Assembly (NCBI RefSeq): GCF_008271805.1
Contig: NZ_VSRY01000105.1
Coordinates: 1 to 48,505 of the forward strand
Length of the DNA stretch: 48,505 nt
Reading direction: 5' to 3'
From: Streptomyces sp. TRM49041
GTDB lineage: Bacteria > Actinomycetota > Actinomycetes > Streptomycetales > Streptomycetaceae
Positions 12,864 through 22,923 of this stretch are shown here, piece by piece. Below the pieces are notes generated by a model. That model had not been told where the DNA came from. It saw only the letters and a program-made list of their open reading frames with translations, and searched no databases. The stretch's first letter is position 1, and every line of letters starts with the position of its first letter. Made by a program: the position numbers and the translations under genes.

Positions 12864-13685
12864 TCAGCCGGCCAGTCGCCGCGACGCCTCGTCGAGACGC
12901 GTGGCGATCGTGCCGTTGATGACCTCGTCAGCGACCCGCACCGAGATCCCGCCGACGACCGTGGGGTCGACGTCCAGGTTCAGATGCATCTGGCGGCCGT
13001 ACAGCGTGGCCAGCGCGGCGCCGAGGCGCTGCTTCTGCCGGTCGCTGAGCGGGACCGCCGAGGTGACGACCGCGACCATGCGGTCCCGGCGCGCGGCGGC
13101 GAGCTTGGACAGGGACTCGAGTCCCGCTTCCAGGCTACGTCCCCGCGGCTGGGTCACAAGGCGCACGATCAGCCGCTCGGTGGCCGGGTTGGCCTTGCCT
13201 CCGAGGAGGCGGCGCAGCAGCTCGCTCTTGGCCGTGGCCGTGGCGGCACGGTCCGTGAGCGCGGCGCGCAGCTCCGTGCTGGAGGCGGTGATCCGGCCGA
13301 ACCGGAACAGCTCGTCCTCGACGTCGTCGAGCGCGCCGGCCTTCTGGGCCGCGGTGAGGTCCGCGGTGTCCGCCAGCTCCTCAGCCGCGTCGACCAGGTC
13401 GCGCGACTGGGACCAGCGGGAACGGACCATGCCGGAGACCAGGTCGACGGTCTCGCCGCCCACCTGACCGCTCAGCAGTCGCGCGGCCAGATCGGCCTTG
13501 GCCTCTCCGGCCTGCGCCGGGTCGGTGAGGACCCGACGCAGCGACACCTCGCGGTCGAGCAGCGCGGTGACGGCGGCCAGCTCCTCGGCGAGCTTCGCCG
13601 CGTCGACCGACGTGCTGTCGGTCAGTGCGTCGAGGCGCTCGCGCGCGGCAGCCAGCGCCTCGCGGCTCGCTCCGTGCATCGTCAT
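12864..13685 (-). CDS. atpH: ATP synthase F1 subunit delta (OSCP)
   Basis: A 273-residue delta subunit, which ties the top of F1 to the b-subunit stalk. The C-terminal half has the conserved family stretch VVTSAVPLSDRQKQRLGAA and PTVVGGISVRVADEVINGTI. At 273 residues it is longer than the roughly 180 residues of most bacterial delta subunits; the extra N-terminal helical part (about residues 1-90) is usual in Streptomyces as far as I recall. The start ATG 13685 overlaps the atpF stop by 4 nt. Confidence 0.95.
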   Translation of the reverse strand: MTMHGASREALAAARERLDALTDSTSVDAAKLAEELAAVTALLDREVSLRRVLTDPAQAGEAKADLAARLLSGQVGGETVDLVSGMVRSRWSQSRDLVDAAEELADTADLTAAQKAGALDDVEDELFRFGRITASSTELRAALTDRAATATAKSELLRRLLGGKANPATERLIVRLVTQPRGRSLEAGLESLSKLAAARRDRMVAVVTSAVPLSDRQKQRLGAALATLYGRQMHLNLDVDPTVVGGISVRVADEVINGTIATRLDEASRRLAG

Positions 13686-14227
13686 CGGGTCGCCTCGGCC
13701 TTCTCCTCGAGCTCGTCGAGGAACCGGTCGATGGTGCGGCTCTGGCGGGCGGAGTCCTCCAGGGACTCGCCGACCAGCTTGCCGGCCAGGTCGGTGGCGA
13801 GCTTGCCGACGTCCTGGCGCAGGGCGGCGGCGGCCGCCTTGCGGTCGGCCTCGATCTGGGCGTGGCCGGCCGCGACGATCTCCTCGCGCTGGCGCTGGCC
13901 CTCCGCCTTCATCTCGGCGATGATCGTCGCGCCCTGCTCCTGTGCCTCCTGGCGCAGACGCGCGGCCTCGTGGCGGGCCTCGGCGAGCTGAGCCTTGTAC
14001 TGCTCAAGCACACTCTGGGCCTCGATCTGGGCCGACTCGGCCTTCTCGATGCCACCCTCGATGGCCTCGCGACGCTCGTCCAGAACCTTGTTGATGTTCG
14101 GGAGGAGCTTCTTGGCGAGGAAACCGAAGACGATGGCGAAGGCGATCAGACCGACGACGAGCTCGTCGAGATGCGGGACGATAGGAGGCTGGGACTCCTC
14201 CGCCTGCGCAAGGAACAGAGCGTTCAC
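13682..14227 (-). CDS. atpF: ATP synthase F0 subunit b
   Basis: A 181-residue peripheral stalk subunit. One membrane helix (about residues 22-42, LDELVVGLIAFAIVFGFLAKKLLP) is followed by a long charged coiled coil rich in Ala, Glu, Gln and Arg that reaches the delta subunit. The start is GTG 14227. The gene lies 42 nt after atpE and overlaps atpH by 4 nt (ATGA). Confidence 0.96.
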   Translation of the reverse strand: MNALFLAQAEESQPPIVPHLDELVVGLIAFAIVFGFLAKKLLPNINKVLDERREAIEGGIEKAESAQIEAQSVLEQYKAQLAEARHEAARLRQEAQEQGATIIAEMKAEGQRQREEIVAAGHAQIEADRKAAAAALRQDVGKLATDLAGKLVGESLEDSARQSRTIDRFLDELEEKAEATR

Positions 14228-14269
14228 ATCAGTGCCTTCCGTGAAAGGTGTTGGGCTGTCGAATCCGGC

Positions 14270-15401
<1,132 letters not shown>

Positions 15402-15626
15402 CGCGGGCTCCTTCAGCGTGGCGCATAGGTACGGCAACCTCGTTGTGTCGGCGCGGCAAGCAGCCGCGGTTCGGCACTGGACTGGTCTTACGGATAAGGG
15501 GGCGGCGGTTAGGCGTCGAGCGTCGCGCTGGGACAGGCGTCAGCTCGGATGGCCGCGCCCGCAGTGCCGCAGTTGGCATCGGACGATAGCAGCATCGCGA
15601 ACAGCTCTTTATCCCGGCCCTACCTC

Positions 15627-16064
15627 TCACGCCGTGGTCCCGCTCTTGGCGGGGTTTCCGCCCTGCCCTGCGGCCGGGTCGACGTAGAGGATCTTGGCCT
15701 TCATCCAGCTCCGCGCCTGTGCGGCGATCCATGTGACCGTGGCCGCGAGAAGCGTGAAGGCGAAGGCCTTGAAGTCGAATAGCGCGGTGTTCTTGAACAT
15801 GGTCAGGAACATGAAGAGCAGGAGCAGCTGGGCCACGTAGAGCATCAGACCCATGGCCTGGAAGAGCTGCGGCAGCGACTTGGCCGTGCGCTGCAGCACC
15901 ACCAGTCCGACTCCCATGAACAGGACGACCACGAGCGTTCCCACGACGGCGCCGATGGCGCCCTCTCCGCCGGCGACCACGGCACTCACCGCGGTGCCGA
16001 CGGCGCCGACGGCAAGCGTGGGTACGGCGGCGGGCAGGACGGTGCGGATGTCGTTGGACGGCAT
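15627..16064 (-). CDS. atpI: ATP synthase accessory protein I
   Basis: A membrane protein of about 145 residues with four predicted helices (about residues 8-30, 36-58, 70-90 and 95-115 of this start), at the head of the atp operon. AtpI proteins assist assembly of the c-ring or ion supply in other bacteria; no catalytic motif is visible. ATG 16064 (MPSNDIRTVLP) is chosen because GCGGAG lies 8 nt upstream. ATG 16106 is in frame but has no ribosome binding site and sits at the predicted transcription start. Confidence 0.88.
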   Translation of the reverse strand: MPSNDIRTVLPAAVPTLAVGAVGTAVSAVVAGGEGAIGAVVGTLVVVLFMGVGLVVLQRTAKSLPQLFQAMGLMLYVAQLLLLFMFLTMFKNTALFDFKAFAFTLLAATVTWIAAQARSWMKAKILYVDPAAGQGGNPAKSGTTA

Positions 16065-16111
16065 GGCGGCATCTCCGCTTGCTGGTGGGGGCAGTGGTGT
16101 CGTCATGGACG

Positions 16112-16235
16112 AGCGTAGGCCCGGTCCGAGTCAGATCTCGGGGCCAACGGACCGTCGCACTACGGCCCTTCGGCACTGTCGCCGGGTCTCGTGAACGGTA
16201 TCACAAACTATTTGAAGAGGTCTTTACCCGAAGGT
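16112..16235 (-). promoter_or_regulatory. Candidate atp operon promoter region
   Basis: On the minus strand TACGCT (16117-16112) would place transcription initiation near 16105 and give a leader of about 40 nt before the chosen atpI start. Further upstream, 16200-16235 is the most AT-rich stretch in this gene cluster (including AAATAGTTTGTGATACC on the minus strand) and could hold a second promoter or an upstream activating region. No clear -35 box is seen. Placement is tentative. Confidence 0.35.
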
Positions 16236-16325
16236 GTGCTAACTCTCACACATGAGAGTGGCGCCGCGCGTGTGTGCACGTCTGCGAGTGTCTCTGTCTG
16301 GTAATGACCCCCGCTGAGGCTTTCG

Positions 16326-17618
16326 TCAGCTCGGCGTTCCGGCCTTCATGCGTTCGGGGAGGCGCGAACGTGCCCCGACTGCGGTCGCCCCATTGACCCC
16401 CGCGGGGATGGGCATGTGGTCCTCCTCCGCGGGCTGCGAGGCCACCTTGCGGCGGCGGTAGCGCGGCGGTACGAACGACTCCGCCCAGCGCGGCGCGCGG
16501 GGCCGGAAGCGCGGCAGGAGCAGCAGCACCAGGCCGACCGCGCTCAGCGCCACGATCGGCAGCATGATCCACATGGACGCGGAGTGCACCGAGTACATCA
16601 GCGTGCCGAACGCGATCAGCGCGGACCAGAAGTACATGATCAGGACGGCGCGGCTGTGGGAGTGGCCGACCTCCAGCAGCCGGTGGTGCAGGTGCCCCCG
16701 GTCGGCGGCGAACGGCGACTGGCCGTTCCAGGTGCGCCGCACGATGGCCAGTACCAGGTCGGACATCGGGATCGCGATGATCGTCAGCGGCAGCAGCAGC
16801 GGGATGAAGACCGGCAGGGCCGCGTGCGTGGTCTGGCGGGTGGAGCCGCCCTCGAAGATCTTCAGCGCGTCCGGGTCGACCTGCCCCGTGATCGAGATCG
16901 CGGACGCGGCGAGCACCAGGCCGATCAGCATGGAGCCCGAGTCACCCATGAAGATGCGCGCCGGGTGCATGTTGTGCGGCAGGAAGCCCAGGCACATGCC
17001 CATCAGCACGGCGGCGAAGAGCGTGGCGGGGGCGGCGGCCTCGATGCCGTACCCGAACCAGATCCGGTACGCGTACAGGAAGAACGCCGCGGAGGCGATG
17101 CACACCATGCCGGCGGCGAGGCCGTCGAGGCCGTCGACGAAGTTCACCGCGTTGATGGTCAGGACGACCAGCGCGACGGTGAGGAGCGTGCCCTGCCACT
17201 GGGTGAGGGCCACCGGGCCGATGCCCGGGATGGGCAGCCACAGGATCGTCAGGCCCTGCATCACCATCACACCCGCGGCGATCATCTGCCCGCCCAGCTT
17301 GATCAGGGCGTCGATCTCGAACTTGTCGTCGAGGACACCGATCAACCAGATCAGGGCGGCGCCGGAGAGCAGCGCGCGCGGCTCGTTGGAGAGCGCGTAG
17401 ACGCTGTTGAGGCGGTCCAGGTGGTCGGCGACCAGCAGGCCCGCGCACAGCCCGAAGAACATGGCGATACCCCCGAGCCGTGGCGTCGGCTCGCGGTGCA
17501 CGTCGCGGGCGCGGATCTCCGGCATCGCGCCGACCGCGATGGCGAACTTCCGCACCGGCCCGGTGAGCAGATAGGTCACCGCGGCCGTGATGCAGAGCGT
17601 CAGCAGGTAATCACGCAC
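16326..17618 (-). CDS. WecA/MraY-like undecaprenyl-phosphate sugar-1-phosphate transferase
   Basis: A multi-spanning membrane enzyme of about 430 residues that joins a sugar-1-phosphate (GlcNAc-1-P in the WecA group) to polyprenyl phosphate, the first lipid-linked step of envelope polymer synthesis. The signature motifs are RLGG near the N-terminus, the Asp pair in GVLDDKFEID, NAVNFVDGLDGLAAG, IFMGDSGSMLIG, and a cytoplasmic loop with RGHLHHRLLE matching the WecA-type HxHH. About ten helices are predicted. GTG 17618 is preferred over GTG 17630 because GGGG precedes it at good spacing. The gene sits just upstream of atpI, as rfe does in Mycobacterium. Confidence 0.9.
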   Translation of the reverse strand: MRDYLLTLCITAAVTYLLTGPVRKFAIAVGAMPEIRARDVHREPTPRLGGIAMFFGLCAGLLVADHLDRLNSVYALSNEPRALLSGAALIWLIGVLDDKFEIDALIKLGGQMIAAGVMVMQGLTILWLPIPGIGPVALTQWQGTLLTVALVVLTINAVNFVDGLDGLAAGMVCIASAAFFLYAYRIWFGYGIEAAAPATLFAAVLMGMCLGFLPHNMHPARIFMGDSGSMLIGLVLAASAISITGQVDPDALKIFEGGSTRQTTHAALPVFIPLLLPLTIIAIPMSDLVLAIVRRTWNGQSPFAADRGHLHHRLLEVGHSHSRAVLIMYFWSALIAFGTLMYSVHSASMWIMLPIVALSAVGLVLLLLPRFRPRAPRWAESFVPPRYRRRKVASQPAEEDHMPIPAGVNGATAVGARSRLPERMKAGTPS

Positions 17619-17724
17619 GGGCTGCCCCACAGGAATCGCTGGCCATCACAGCCCCACACCCTAGTCGCGCCGCCCATATGGTGGAGGACACCCGGGTGCG
17701 GCGCACGGTTGCGGGAAGGCGCTT

Positions 17725-18993
17725 CTAACCCCGATACGGTGGAAACCGCTCGGCCAGTTCACGCACCTCGGCGCGTACGGCGCGGCCCTCCTCGTCCGTA
17801 CGGAGGGCCTCGGCGAACAGCGCGGCGATCCGCTCCATCTCCGGGGCGCCCATGCCCTGGGTGGTCACGGCGGCGGTGCCGAGGCGGACGCCGCGGCCGT
17901 CGCCGTACGGCAGGGCGCAGGTGTCCAGGACGATCCCGGCGGCCGCGAGACGGGCGCGTGCGGTGCGGCCGTCGACGCCGAGGGGGCCGGGATCGGCGGT
18001 GATGAGATGGGTGTCCGTGCCGCCGGTGGTGAGGACGAACCCGTGCCCGGCGAGCCGCTCGGCGAGTACGCGCGCGTTCGCGACCACCCGACGGGTGTAC
18101 TCGGCGAACGCGGGCGTCGCCGCCTCCCCGAAGGCGACGGCCTTGGCTGCGATGGTGTGCATCTGGGCGCCGCCCTGCGTGAACGGGAACACCGCCCGGT
18201 CGATCCGCTCGGCGAGTTCGTCGCCGCACAGCACCATGCCGCCGCGCGGACCGCGCAGCACCTTGTGCGTCGTCGCGCAGACGACGTCGGCGTACGGGAC
18301 CGGGTTGGGCGCCGCTCCCCCGGCGACGAGCCCTATCGGGTGGGCGGCGTCGACGATCAGGGCCGCGCCCACCTCGTCGGCGATCTCGCGGAAGGCGGCG
18401 TGGTCGATGTGCCGGGGGTACGAGATCGAGCCGCACACGACGGCCTTGGGGCGGTGCTGGTGGGCGAGGGCGCGCACCTGCTCGTAGTCGATGAGGCCGC
18501 TCTCGGCGTCGACGCCGTACGGGACGAAGTCGAACCAGCGCCCGGAGAAGTTGGCGGGCGACCCGTGGGTGAGGTGACCGCCGTGGGCGAGGCCCATGGC
18601 CAGCACGGTGTCCCCGGGGCGGAGCAGCGCCGCGTACGCGGCCAGGACCGCCGAGGAGCCGGAGTGCGCCTGGACGTTGGCGTGTTCGGCACCGAACAGC
18701 GCGGTGGCCCGCTCGACGGCGATGCGCTCGGCGGCGTCGGCGAACTCGCAGCCGCCGTGGTAGCGGTTGCCGGGGTAGCCCTCGGCGTACTTGTTGGCGA
18801 GCCGTGACCCGAGCGCGGCGAGCACGGCGGGCGAGGTGAAGTTCTCGGCGGCGATCAGCTGGAGGCCCTCCCCCTGCCGCCGTGCCTCCCCGTCCAGTAC
18901 GTCGGCGATCTCGGGGTCCTGCCGGCGCAGGGCATCGGCGTCCGGCCCGTACGCGCTCTCCAGCGCGTCCTCGGCTCCAGCGGTGACCGGCAT
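17725..18993 (-). CDS. glyA: Serine hydroxymethyltransferase
   Basis: A PLP enzyme of about 422 residues interconverting serine and glycine with tetrahydrofolate. Recognisable blocks are LQLIAAENFTSPAVL, NKYAEGYPGNRYHGG, NVQAHSGSSAVLAAY, IVDAAHPIGLVAGG and the PLP-Lys motif ATTHKVLRGPRGG. The start ATG 18993 is chosen because GGAG lies 6-7 nt upstream; an upstream TTG frame to 19041 lacks this. The order GDTDTHL-like block (GGTDTHLITAD) and C-terminal domain are complete. It may be a second copy (glyA2-like), since another glyA is common in Streptomyces; that is not visible here. Confidence 0.93.
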   Translation of the reverse strand: MPVTAGAEDALESAYGPDADALRRQDPEIADVLDGEARRQGEGLQLIAAENFTSPAVLAALGSRLANKYAEGYPGNRYHGGCEFADAAERIAVERATALFGAEHANVQAHSGSSAVLAAYAALLRPGDTVLAMGLAHGGHLTHGSPANFSGRWFDFVPYGVDAESGLIDYEQVRALAHQHRPKAVVCGSISYPRHIDHAAFREIADEVGAALIVDAAHPIGLVAGGAAPNPVPYADVVCATTHKVLRGPRGGMVLCGDELAERIDRAVFPFTQGGAQMHTIAAKAVAFGEAATPAFAEYTRRVVANARVLAERLAGHGFVLTTGGTDTHLITADPGPLGVDGRTARARLAAAGIVLDTCALPYGDGRGVRLGTAAVTTQGMGAPEMERIAALFAEALRTDEEGRAVRAEVRELAERFPPYRG

Positions 18994-19083
18994 CAGTGGC
19001 TCCAGGCGCTCCATGCGTGGACGGGGCCCCACCCCCTCCAAATGTAGGCCCGCCCCACGGCCTGTGCGCGCGGGGCCACGCCC

Positions 19084-19719
19084 TCAGCGGCGCGCGGGAA
19101 CCCCGGTCAGTGCGGTGACGACCGGCTCCAGGGCCTGGTTGATCTCGTCGCCCACCGAGCGGAAGAACGTGATCGGCGCCCCGTACGGGTCGTTCACCTC
19201 GTCCGCCTCGGCGCTCGGCGCGAGCAGCCAGCCGCGCAGCGCGGCCGCCGCGTGCACCAGGGCGTGAGCGCGGGCCACCACGCCGTCGACGCGGGGGTCG
19301 GGGAGGGTCGCCGGGTCTATGGCCCGTACGAGTCGGGTGAACTCCTTCAGCGTGAAGGTGCGCAGGCCCGCGCTGTGGCCCATCGAGATGACCTGGGCGC
19401 GGTGGTCGCGGGTCGCGGTGAGGACCAGGTCGGCGCGGATGACGTGCTCGTCGATCAGCTCACGGCCCACGAAGCCGCTCGCGTCGGCGCCGAAGTCGGC
19501 GAGGACCGTCTCGGCGTTGGCCTCCATCGGCGCGCCCTCGTGCCCCCAGGTACCGGCGCTCTCCACGACGAGCCCGCCCAGCGGGGCGCCCAGCCGGTCG
19601 CTCAGGGCATGGCGCGTCAGCCGCTCGGTGATCGGCGAGCGGCACACGTTGCCGGTGCTGACGTGGAGGATGCGGAACGTGCTCTCCGTGCCTATGCCAC
19701 GCCCCTCAGGGGCTGTCAA
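19084..19719 (-). CDS. Low-molecular-weight tyrosine-phosphatase fold protein with Ser in place of the catalytic Cys
   Basis: A 211-residue protein with the LMW-PTPase fold. The P-loop reads HVSTGNVCRSP (residues 20-29). The family motif is CxGNxCRS, but the first Cys, the phosphate-attacking nucleophile, is Ser21 here (codon AGC), while Cys26 and Arg27 are kept. The Asp-loop DPY (Asp177) is also kept. It may therefore be a phosphate-binding pseudophosphatase or use a different chemistry. The start is TTG 19719, overlapping the upstream tsaC-like stop as TTGA, so it is translationally coupled. Sequence about residues 120-160 is longer than in minimal family members. Confidence 0.85.
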   Translation of the reverse strand: MTAPEGRGIGTESTFRILHVSTGNVCRSPITERLTRHALSDRLGAPLGGLVVESAGTWGHEGAPMEANAETVLADFGADASGFVGRELIDEHVIRADLVLTATRDHRAQVISMGHSAGLRTFTLKEFTRLVRAIDPATLPDPRVDGVVARAHALVHAAAALRGWLLAPSAEADEVNDPYGAPITFFRSVGDEINQALEPVVTALTGVPARR

Positions 19720-20363
19720 TTGGCCACCTCGAGGTCGGGTACGACCTTGCGCAGCTCTTCCGCGGAGATCGCGCCGGCCCGCAACAGGACCGGCACCTTG
19801 CGCGTGACGTCGACGATCGAGGACGGGACGATGCCCGGCGTCGGACCGCCGTCCAGGTACACCGACACGGAGTCGCCGAGCATGCCCTGCGCGGCGTCGC
19901 AGTCCTCCGGGGCCGGGTGGCCGGTCAGGTTCGCGGACGACACGGCCATGGGGCCGACGTCCGTCAGCAGCTCGATGGCCACCGGGTGCAGCGGCATACG
20001 GACCGCGACCGTGCCGCGTGTGTCACCGAGGTCCCACTGGAGGGACGGCTGGTGCTTCGCCACGAGTGTCAGGGCACCCGGCCAGAACGCGTCGACCAGC
20101 TCCCACGCCTGCTCGGAGAAGTCCGTGACCAGGCCGTGCAGGGTGTTGGGCGAGCCGATGAGGACCGGCGTCGGCATATTCCGGCCGCGCCCCTTGGCGT
20201 CCAGCAGGTCGCCGACCGCCTCCGCGCTGAAGGCGTCCGCGCCGATGCCGTAGACGGTGTCCGTCGGCAGCACGACGAGCTCGCCACGGCGGACGGCGGA
20301 CGCGGCCTCGCGCAGGCCCGTCGTGCGGTCGGTCGCGTCGTTGCAGTCGTATCGCCGTGCCAT
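19716..20363 (-). CDS. L-threonylcarbamoyladenylate synthase (Sua5/YciO/YrdC family)
   Basis: A 215-residue enzyme that makes threonylcarbamoyl-AMP from threonine, bicarbonate and ATP for the t6A modification of tRNAs reading ANN codons. The N-terminus MARRYDCND leads to the family motifs ELVVLPTDTVYGIGADA, GRGRNMPTPVLI, WPGALTLV, GTVAVRMPLHP and AVSSANLTG. ATG 20363 is chosen, with GGGAGG upstream. The length suits the short (YrdC/TsaC) form without the Sua5 extension. It is coupled to the phosphatase-like gene. Confidence 0.93.
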   Translation of the reverse strand: MARRYDCNDATDRTTGLREAASAVRRGELVVLPTDTVYGIGADAFSAEAVGDLLDAKGRGRNMPTPVLIGSPNTLHGLVTDFSEQAWELVDAFWPGALTLVAKHQPSLQWDLGDTRGTVAVRMPLHPVAIELLTDVGPMAVSSANLTGHPAPEDCDAAQGMLGDSVSVYLDGGPTPGIVPSSIVDVTRKVPVLLRAGAISAEELRKVVPDLEVAN

Positions 20364-20448
20364 CAGCGGGCCTCCCTTTTCATGGTCACTCGGTTCCGCC
20401 CCTGCCTCCGGCGGGGGCACCCCCACGGGGCGCCGAAGGCCCCGCCGG

Positions 20449-21294
20449 TCACGGGGTCGCCTTGCGCGCCGTCGCGAAACGCGGACGGTTGTTCAGGTCG
20501 GGGTGGTCGGCGGCATCCGACCAGCCGGCCTCCTCGTTGAAGATCCACGGCACCTGGCCGCCCTGGGTGTCGGCGTGCTCGATGACGACGAGGCCGCCGG
20601 GCCGGAGCAGGCGGTGGGCAGTGCGTTCGAGACCGCGGATCACGTCCAGGCCGTCCTCACCGGAGAACAGCGCCATCTCGGGGTCGTGGTCGCGGGCCTC
20701 GGGTGCCACGTACTCCCACTCGGTGAGCGGGATGTACGGCGGGTTGGAGATGACCAGGTCGACCTGGCCGTCCAGCTCGGGCAGGGCGGACAGCGCGTCG
20801 CCCTGGTGGACGCTGACCCTGGTCCCCTCGGCGTTGCGCAGGGTCCACTTCAGGGCGTCCTCGGACAGCTCCACGGCGTGCACGCGCGAGCGCGGCACCT
20901 CCTGGGCCATGGCGAGCGCGATCGCGCCGGAGCCCGAGCACAGGTCCACGATCAGCGGCTCCACGACGTCCATGGCCCGTACGGCGTCTATGGCCCACCC
21001 GACGACCGACTCGGTCTCCGGGCGCGGCACGAACACCCCCGGGCCCACCTGGAGTTCCAGGTAGCGGAAGAACGCCCGCCCGGTGATGTGCTGGAGCGGC
21101 TCGCGGGCCTCGCGGCGCGCCACGGCCTCCCAGTAGCGGGCGTCGAAGTCGGCGTCCTTGACGTTGTGCAGTTCCCCCCGCTTGACGCCGTGGACGAACG
21201 CGGCGAGCTCCTCCGCGTCGAAGCGCGGTGACGGCACGCCGGCGTCGGCCAGCCGCTGGGTGGCCTGGGCCACCTCGGCGAGCAGCAGGTTCAC
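20449..21294 (-). CDS. prmC: Peptide chain release factor N5-glutamine methyltransferase
   Basis: A 281-residue methyltransferase (HemK/PrmC) that methylates the Gln of the GGQ motif in release factors using S-adenosylmethionine. The N-terminal helical domain binds the release factor. The catalytic domain shows PRPETE, VDLCSGSGAIALAMA (SAM loop) and the defining NPPYIPLTEW. The start GTG 21294 follows GGAGGACC. Its substrate RF1 is encoded by prfA, 40 nt upstream in the same transcript. Confidence 0.96.
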   Translation of the reverse strand: MNLLLAEVAQATQRLADAGVPSPRFDAEELAAFVHGVKRGELHNVKDADFDARYWEAVARREAREPLQHITGRAFFRYLELQVGPGVFVPRPETESVVGWAIDAVRAMDVVEPLIVDLCSGSGAIALAMAQEVPRSRVHAVELSEDALKWTLRNAEGTRVSVHQGDALSALPELDGQVDLVISNPPYIPLTEWEYVAPEARDHDPEMALFSGEDGLDVIRGLERTAHRLLRPGGLVVIEHADTQGGQVPWIFNEEAGWSDAADHPDLNNRPRFATARKATP

Positions 21295-21334
21295 GTGTCG
21301 GTCCTCCGGGCTGCTGGTCGTACGGGGGTCGGGG

Positions 21335-22411
21335 TCAGGCCGCCGCGAGCTTGGCGGACGCGTCGGCGTCGACGCACGCCTGGATCACCGCGTCCAGGTC
21401 CCCGTCGAGCACCTGGTCGAGGTTGTACGCCTTGAACCCGACGCGGTGGTCCGAGATCCGGTTCTCCGGGTAGTTGTACGTCCGGATCTTCTCGGACCGG
21501 TCGACCGTACGGACCTGGCTGCGGCGCGCGTCGGCGGCCTCCTTCTCGGCCTCCTCCTGCGCGGCGGCGAGGAGCCGGGAGCGCAGGATGCGCATGGCCT
21601 GCTCCTTGTTCTGGAGCTGGCTCTTCTCGTTCTGGCAGGAGGCGACGACGCCCGTCGGCAGGTGCGTGATGCGGACGGCCGAGTCGGTGGTGTTGACGGA
21701 CTGGCCGCCGGGGCCGGAGGACCGGTAGACGTCGATCCGCAGGTCGTTGGGATTGACCTCGACCTCGATCTCCTCGGCCTCGGGGGTCACCAGGACACCG
21801 GCGGCGGAGGTGTGGATACGGCCCTGCGACTCGGTGGCGGGCACGCGCTGCACGCGGTGCACCCCGCCCTCGTACTTCAGCCGCGCCCAGACGCCCTGGC
21901 CGGGCTCGGTGGCGCCGTTGCCGCCCTTGGTCTTGACGGCGACCTGGACGTCCTTGTAGCCGCCCAGCTCGGACTCGGTGGCGTCGATGATCTCGGTCTT
22001 CCAGCCGACGCGCTCGGCGTACCGCAGATACATGCGCAGGAGGTCGCCGGCGAAGAGGGCGGACTCGTCGCCGCCCGCACCCGCCTTGATCTCCAGGATG
22101 ACGTCCTTGTCGTCGCTCGGGTCACGCGGGACGAGCAGCAGCCGCAGCTTGTCGGTGAGCTCCTCGCGGCGCGCCTCCAGCTCCTTCACCTCCGCGGCGA
22201 AGTCGGGGTCGTCGGCGGCGAACTCGCGGGCGGTGCCGATGTCGTCGCCGGTCGACTTCCAGGAGCGGTACGTGGCGACGATCGGTGTCAGCTCGGCGTA
22301 GCGCTTGTTCAGCTTGCGCGCGTTGGCCTGGTCCGCGTGGACCGAAGGATCGGCGAGCTTCTTCTCGAGATCGGCGTGTTCGCCGATCAGTTCCTCGACC
22401 GCCTCGAACAT
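21335..22411 (-). CDS. prfA: Peptide chain release factor 1
   Basis: A 358-residue RF1, which reads UAA and UAG stop codons. The PxT anticodon-like motif is PAT in RVPATESQG, distinguishing it from RF2 (SPF). The peptidyl-hydrolysis motif GGQ sits in [12 protein letters not shown] and is the target of PrmC. The N-terminal helical domain and the C-terminal [16 protein letters not shown] block are complete. ATG 22411 is preceded by GGAGCC. Confidence 0.98.
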   Translation of the reverse strand: MFEAVEELIGEHADLEKKLADPSVHADQANARKLNKRYAELTPIVATYRSWKSTGDDIGTAREFAADDPDFAAEVKELEARREELTDKLRLLLVPRDPSDDKDVILEIKAGAGGDESALFAGDLLRMYLRYAERVGWKTEIIDATESELGGYKDVQVAVKTKGGNGATEPGQGVWARLKYEGGVHRVQRVPATESQGRIHTSAAGVLVTPEAEEIEVEVNPNDLRIDVYRSSGPGGQSVNTTDSAVRITHLPTGVVASCQNEKSQLQNKEQAMRILRSRLLAAAQEEAEKEAADARRSQVRTVDRSEKIRTYNYPENRISDHRVGFKAYNLDQVLDGDLDAVIQACVDADASAKLAAA

Positions 22412-22519
22412 CGGGGGCTCCTGGTTTTCCGAACGACAAAGGGCTGCTGCGGGGAGACGACCAAAAAGCCGGTCCCGGCCGCTCCCGTCGGGGCGGCCGG
22501 AGACCGGCGGAACGGCTCG

Positions 22520-22744
22520 CTACTTCTTGGCGGAGCCGGCAGCCTTGCCGAAGCGGGCCTCGAAGCGGGCCACACGGCCACCGGTGTCGAGGATCTTCTG
22601 CTTGCCCGTGTAGAACGGGTGGCACTCGGAGCAGACCTCGGCGCGGATGGTGCCGGCCTCGATCGTGCTGCGGGTGGTGAACGACGCGCCACAGGTGCAG
22701 CTGACCTGCGTCTCGACGTACTCGGGGTGGATGTCGCGCTTCAA
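22520..22744 (-). CDS. rpmE: 50S ribosomal protein L31 (zinc-binding form)
   Basis: A 74-residue L31 starting [19 protein letters not shown]. The four Cys residues CTC...VCSEC are the zinc-binding (C+) form, in contrast to the Cys-free paralogue expressed under zinc starvation in other bacteria. [20 protein letters not shown] is the conserved C-terminal half. The start is TTG 22744, with AGGAG 5 nt upstream. It follows rho and precedes prfA in the conserved actinobacterial order, here interrupted by two inserted genes. Confidence 0.97.
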   Translation of the reverse strand: MKRDIHPEYVETQVSCTCGASFTTRSTIEAGTIRAEVCSECHPFYTGKQKILDTGGRVARFEARFGKAAGSAKK

Positions 22745-22923
22745 GGTGTCTCCTAGTTTCGGGAGGGCGCCGGGTCGCACGCGCGGGATGCGGGTGCGTG
22801 AACCGGGGCCGACGTACCAGTCTGCCAGGACCGGCCGTATCTCCCAAAACCGGGGTGGGGCCGCCGCTATTCCCAGCCCGCCGACGCCCTGTTCCACGGC
22901 CTGCCGGCGTTCTGTCCCCCGCC

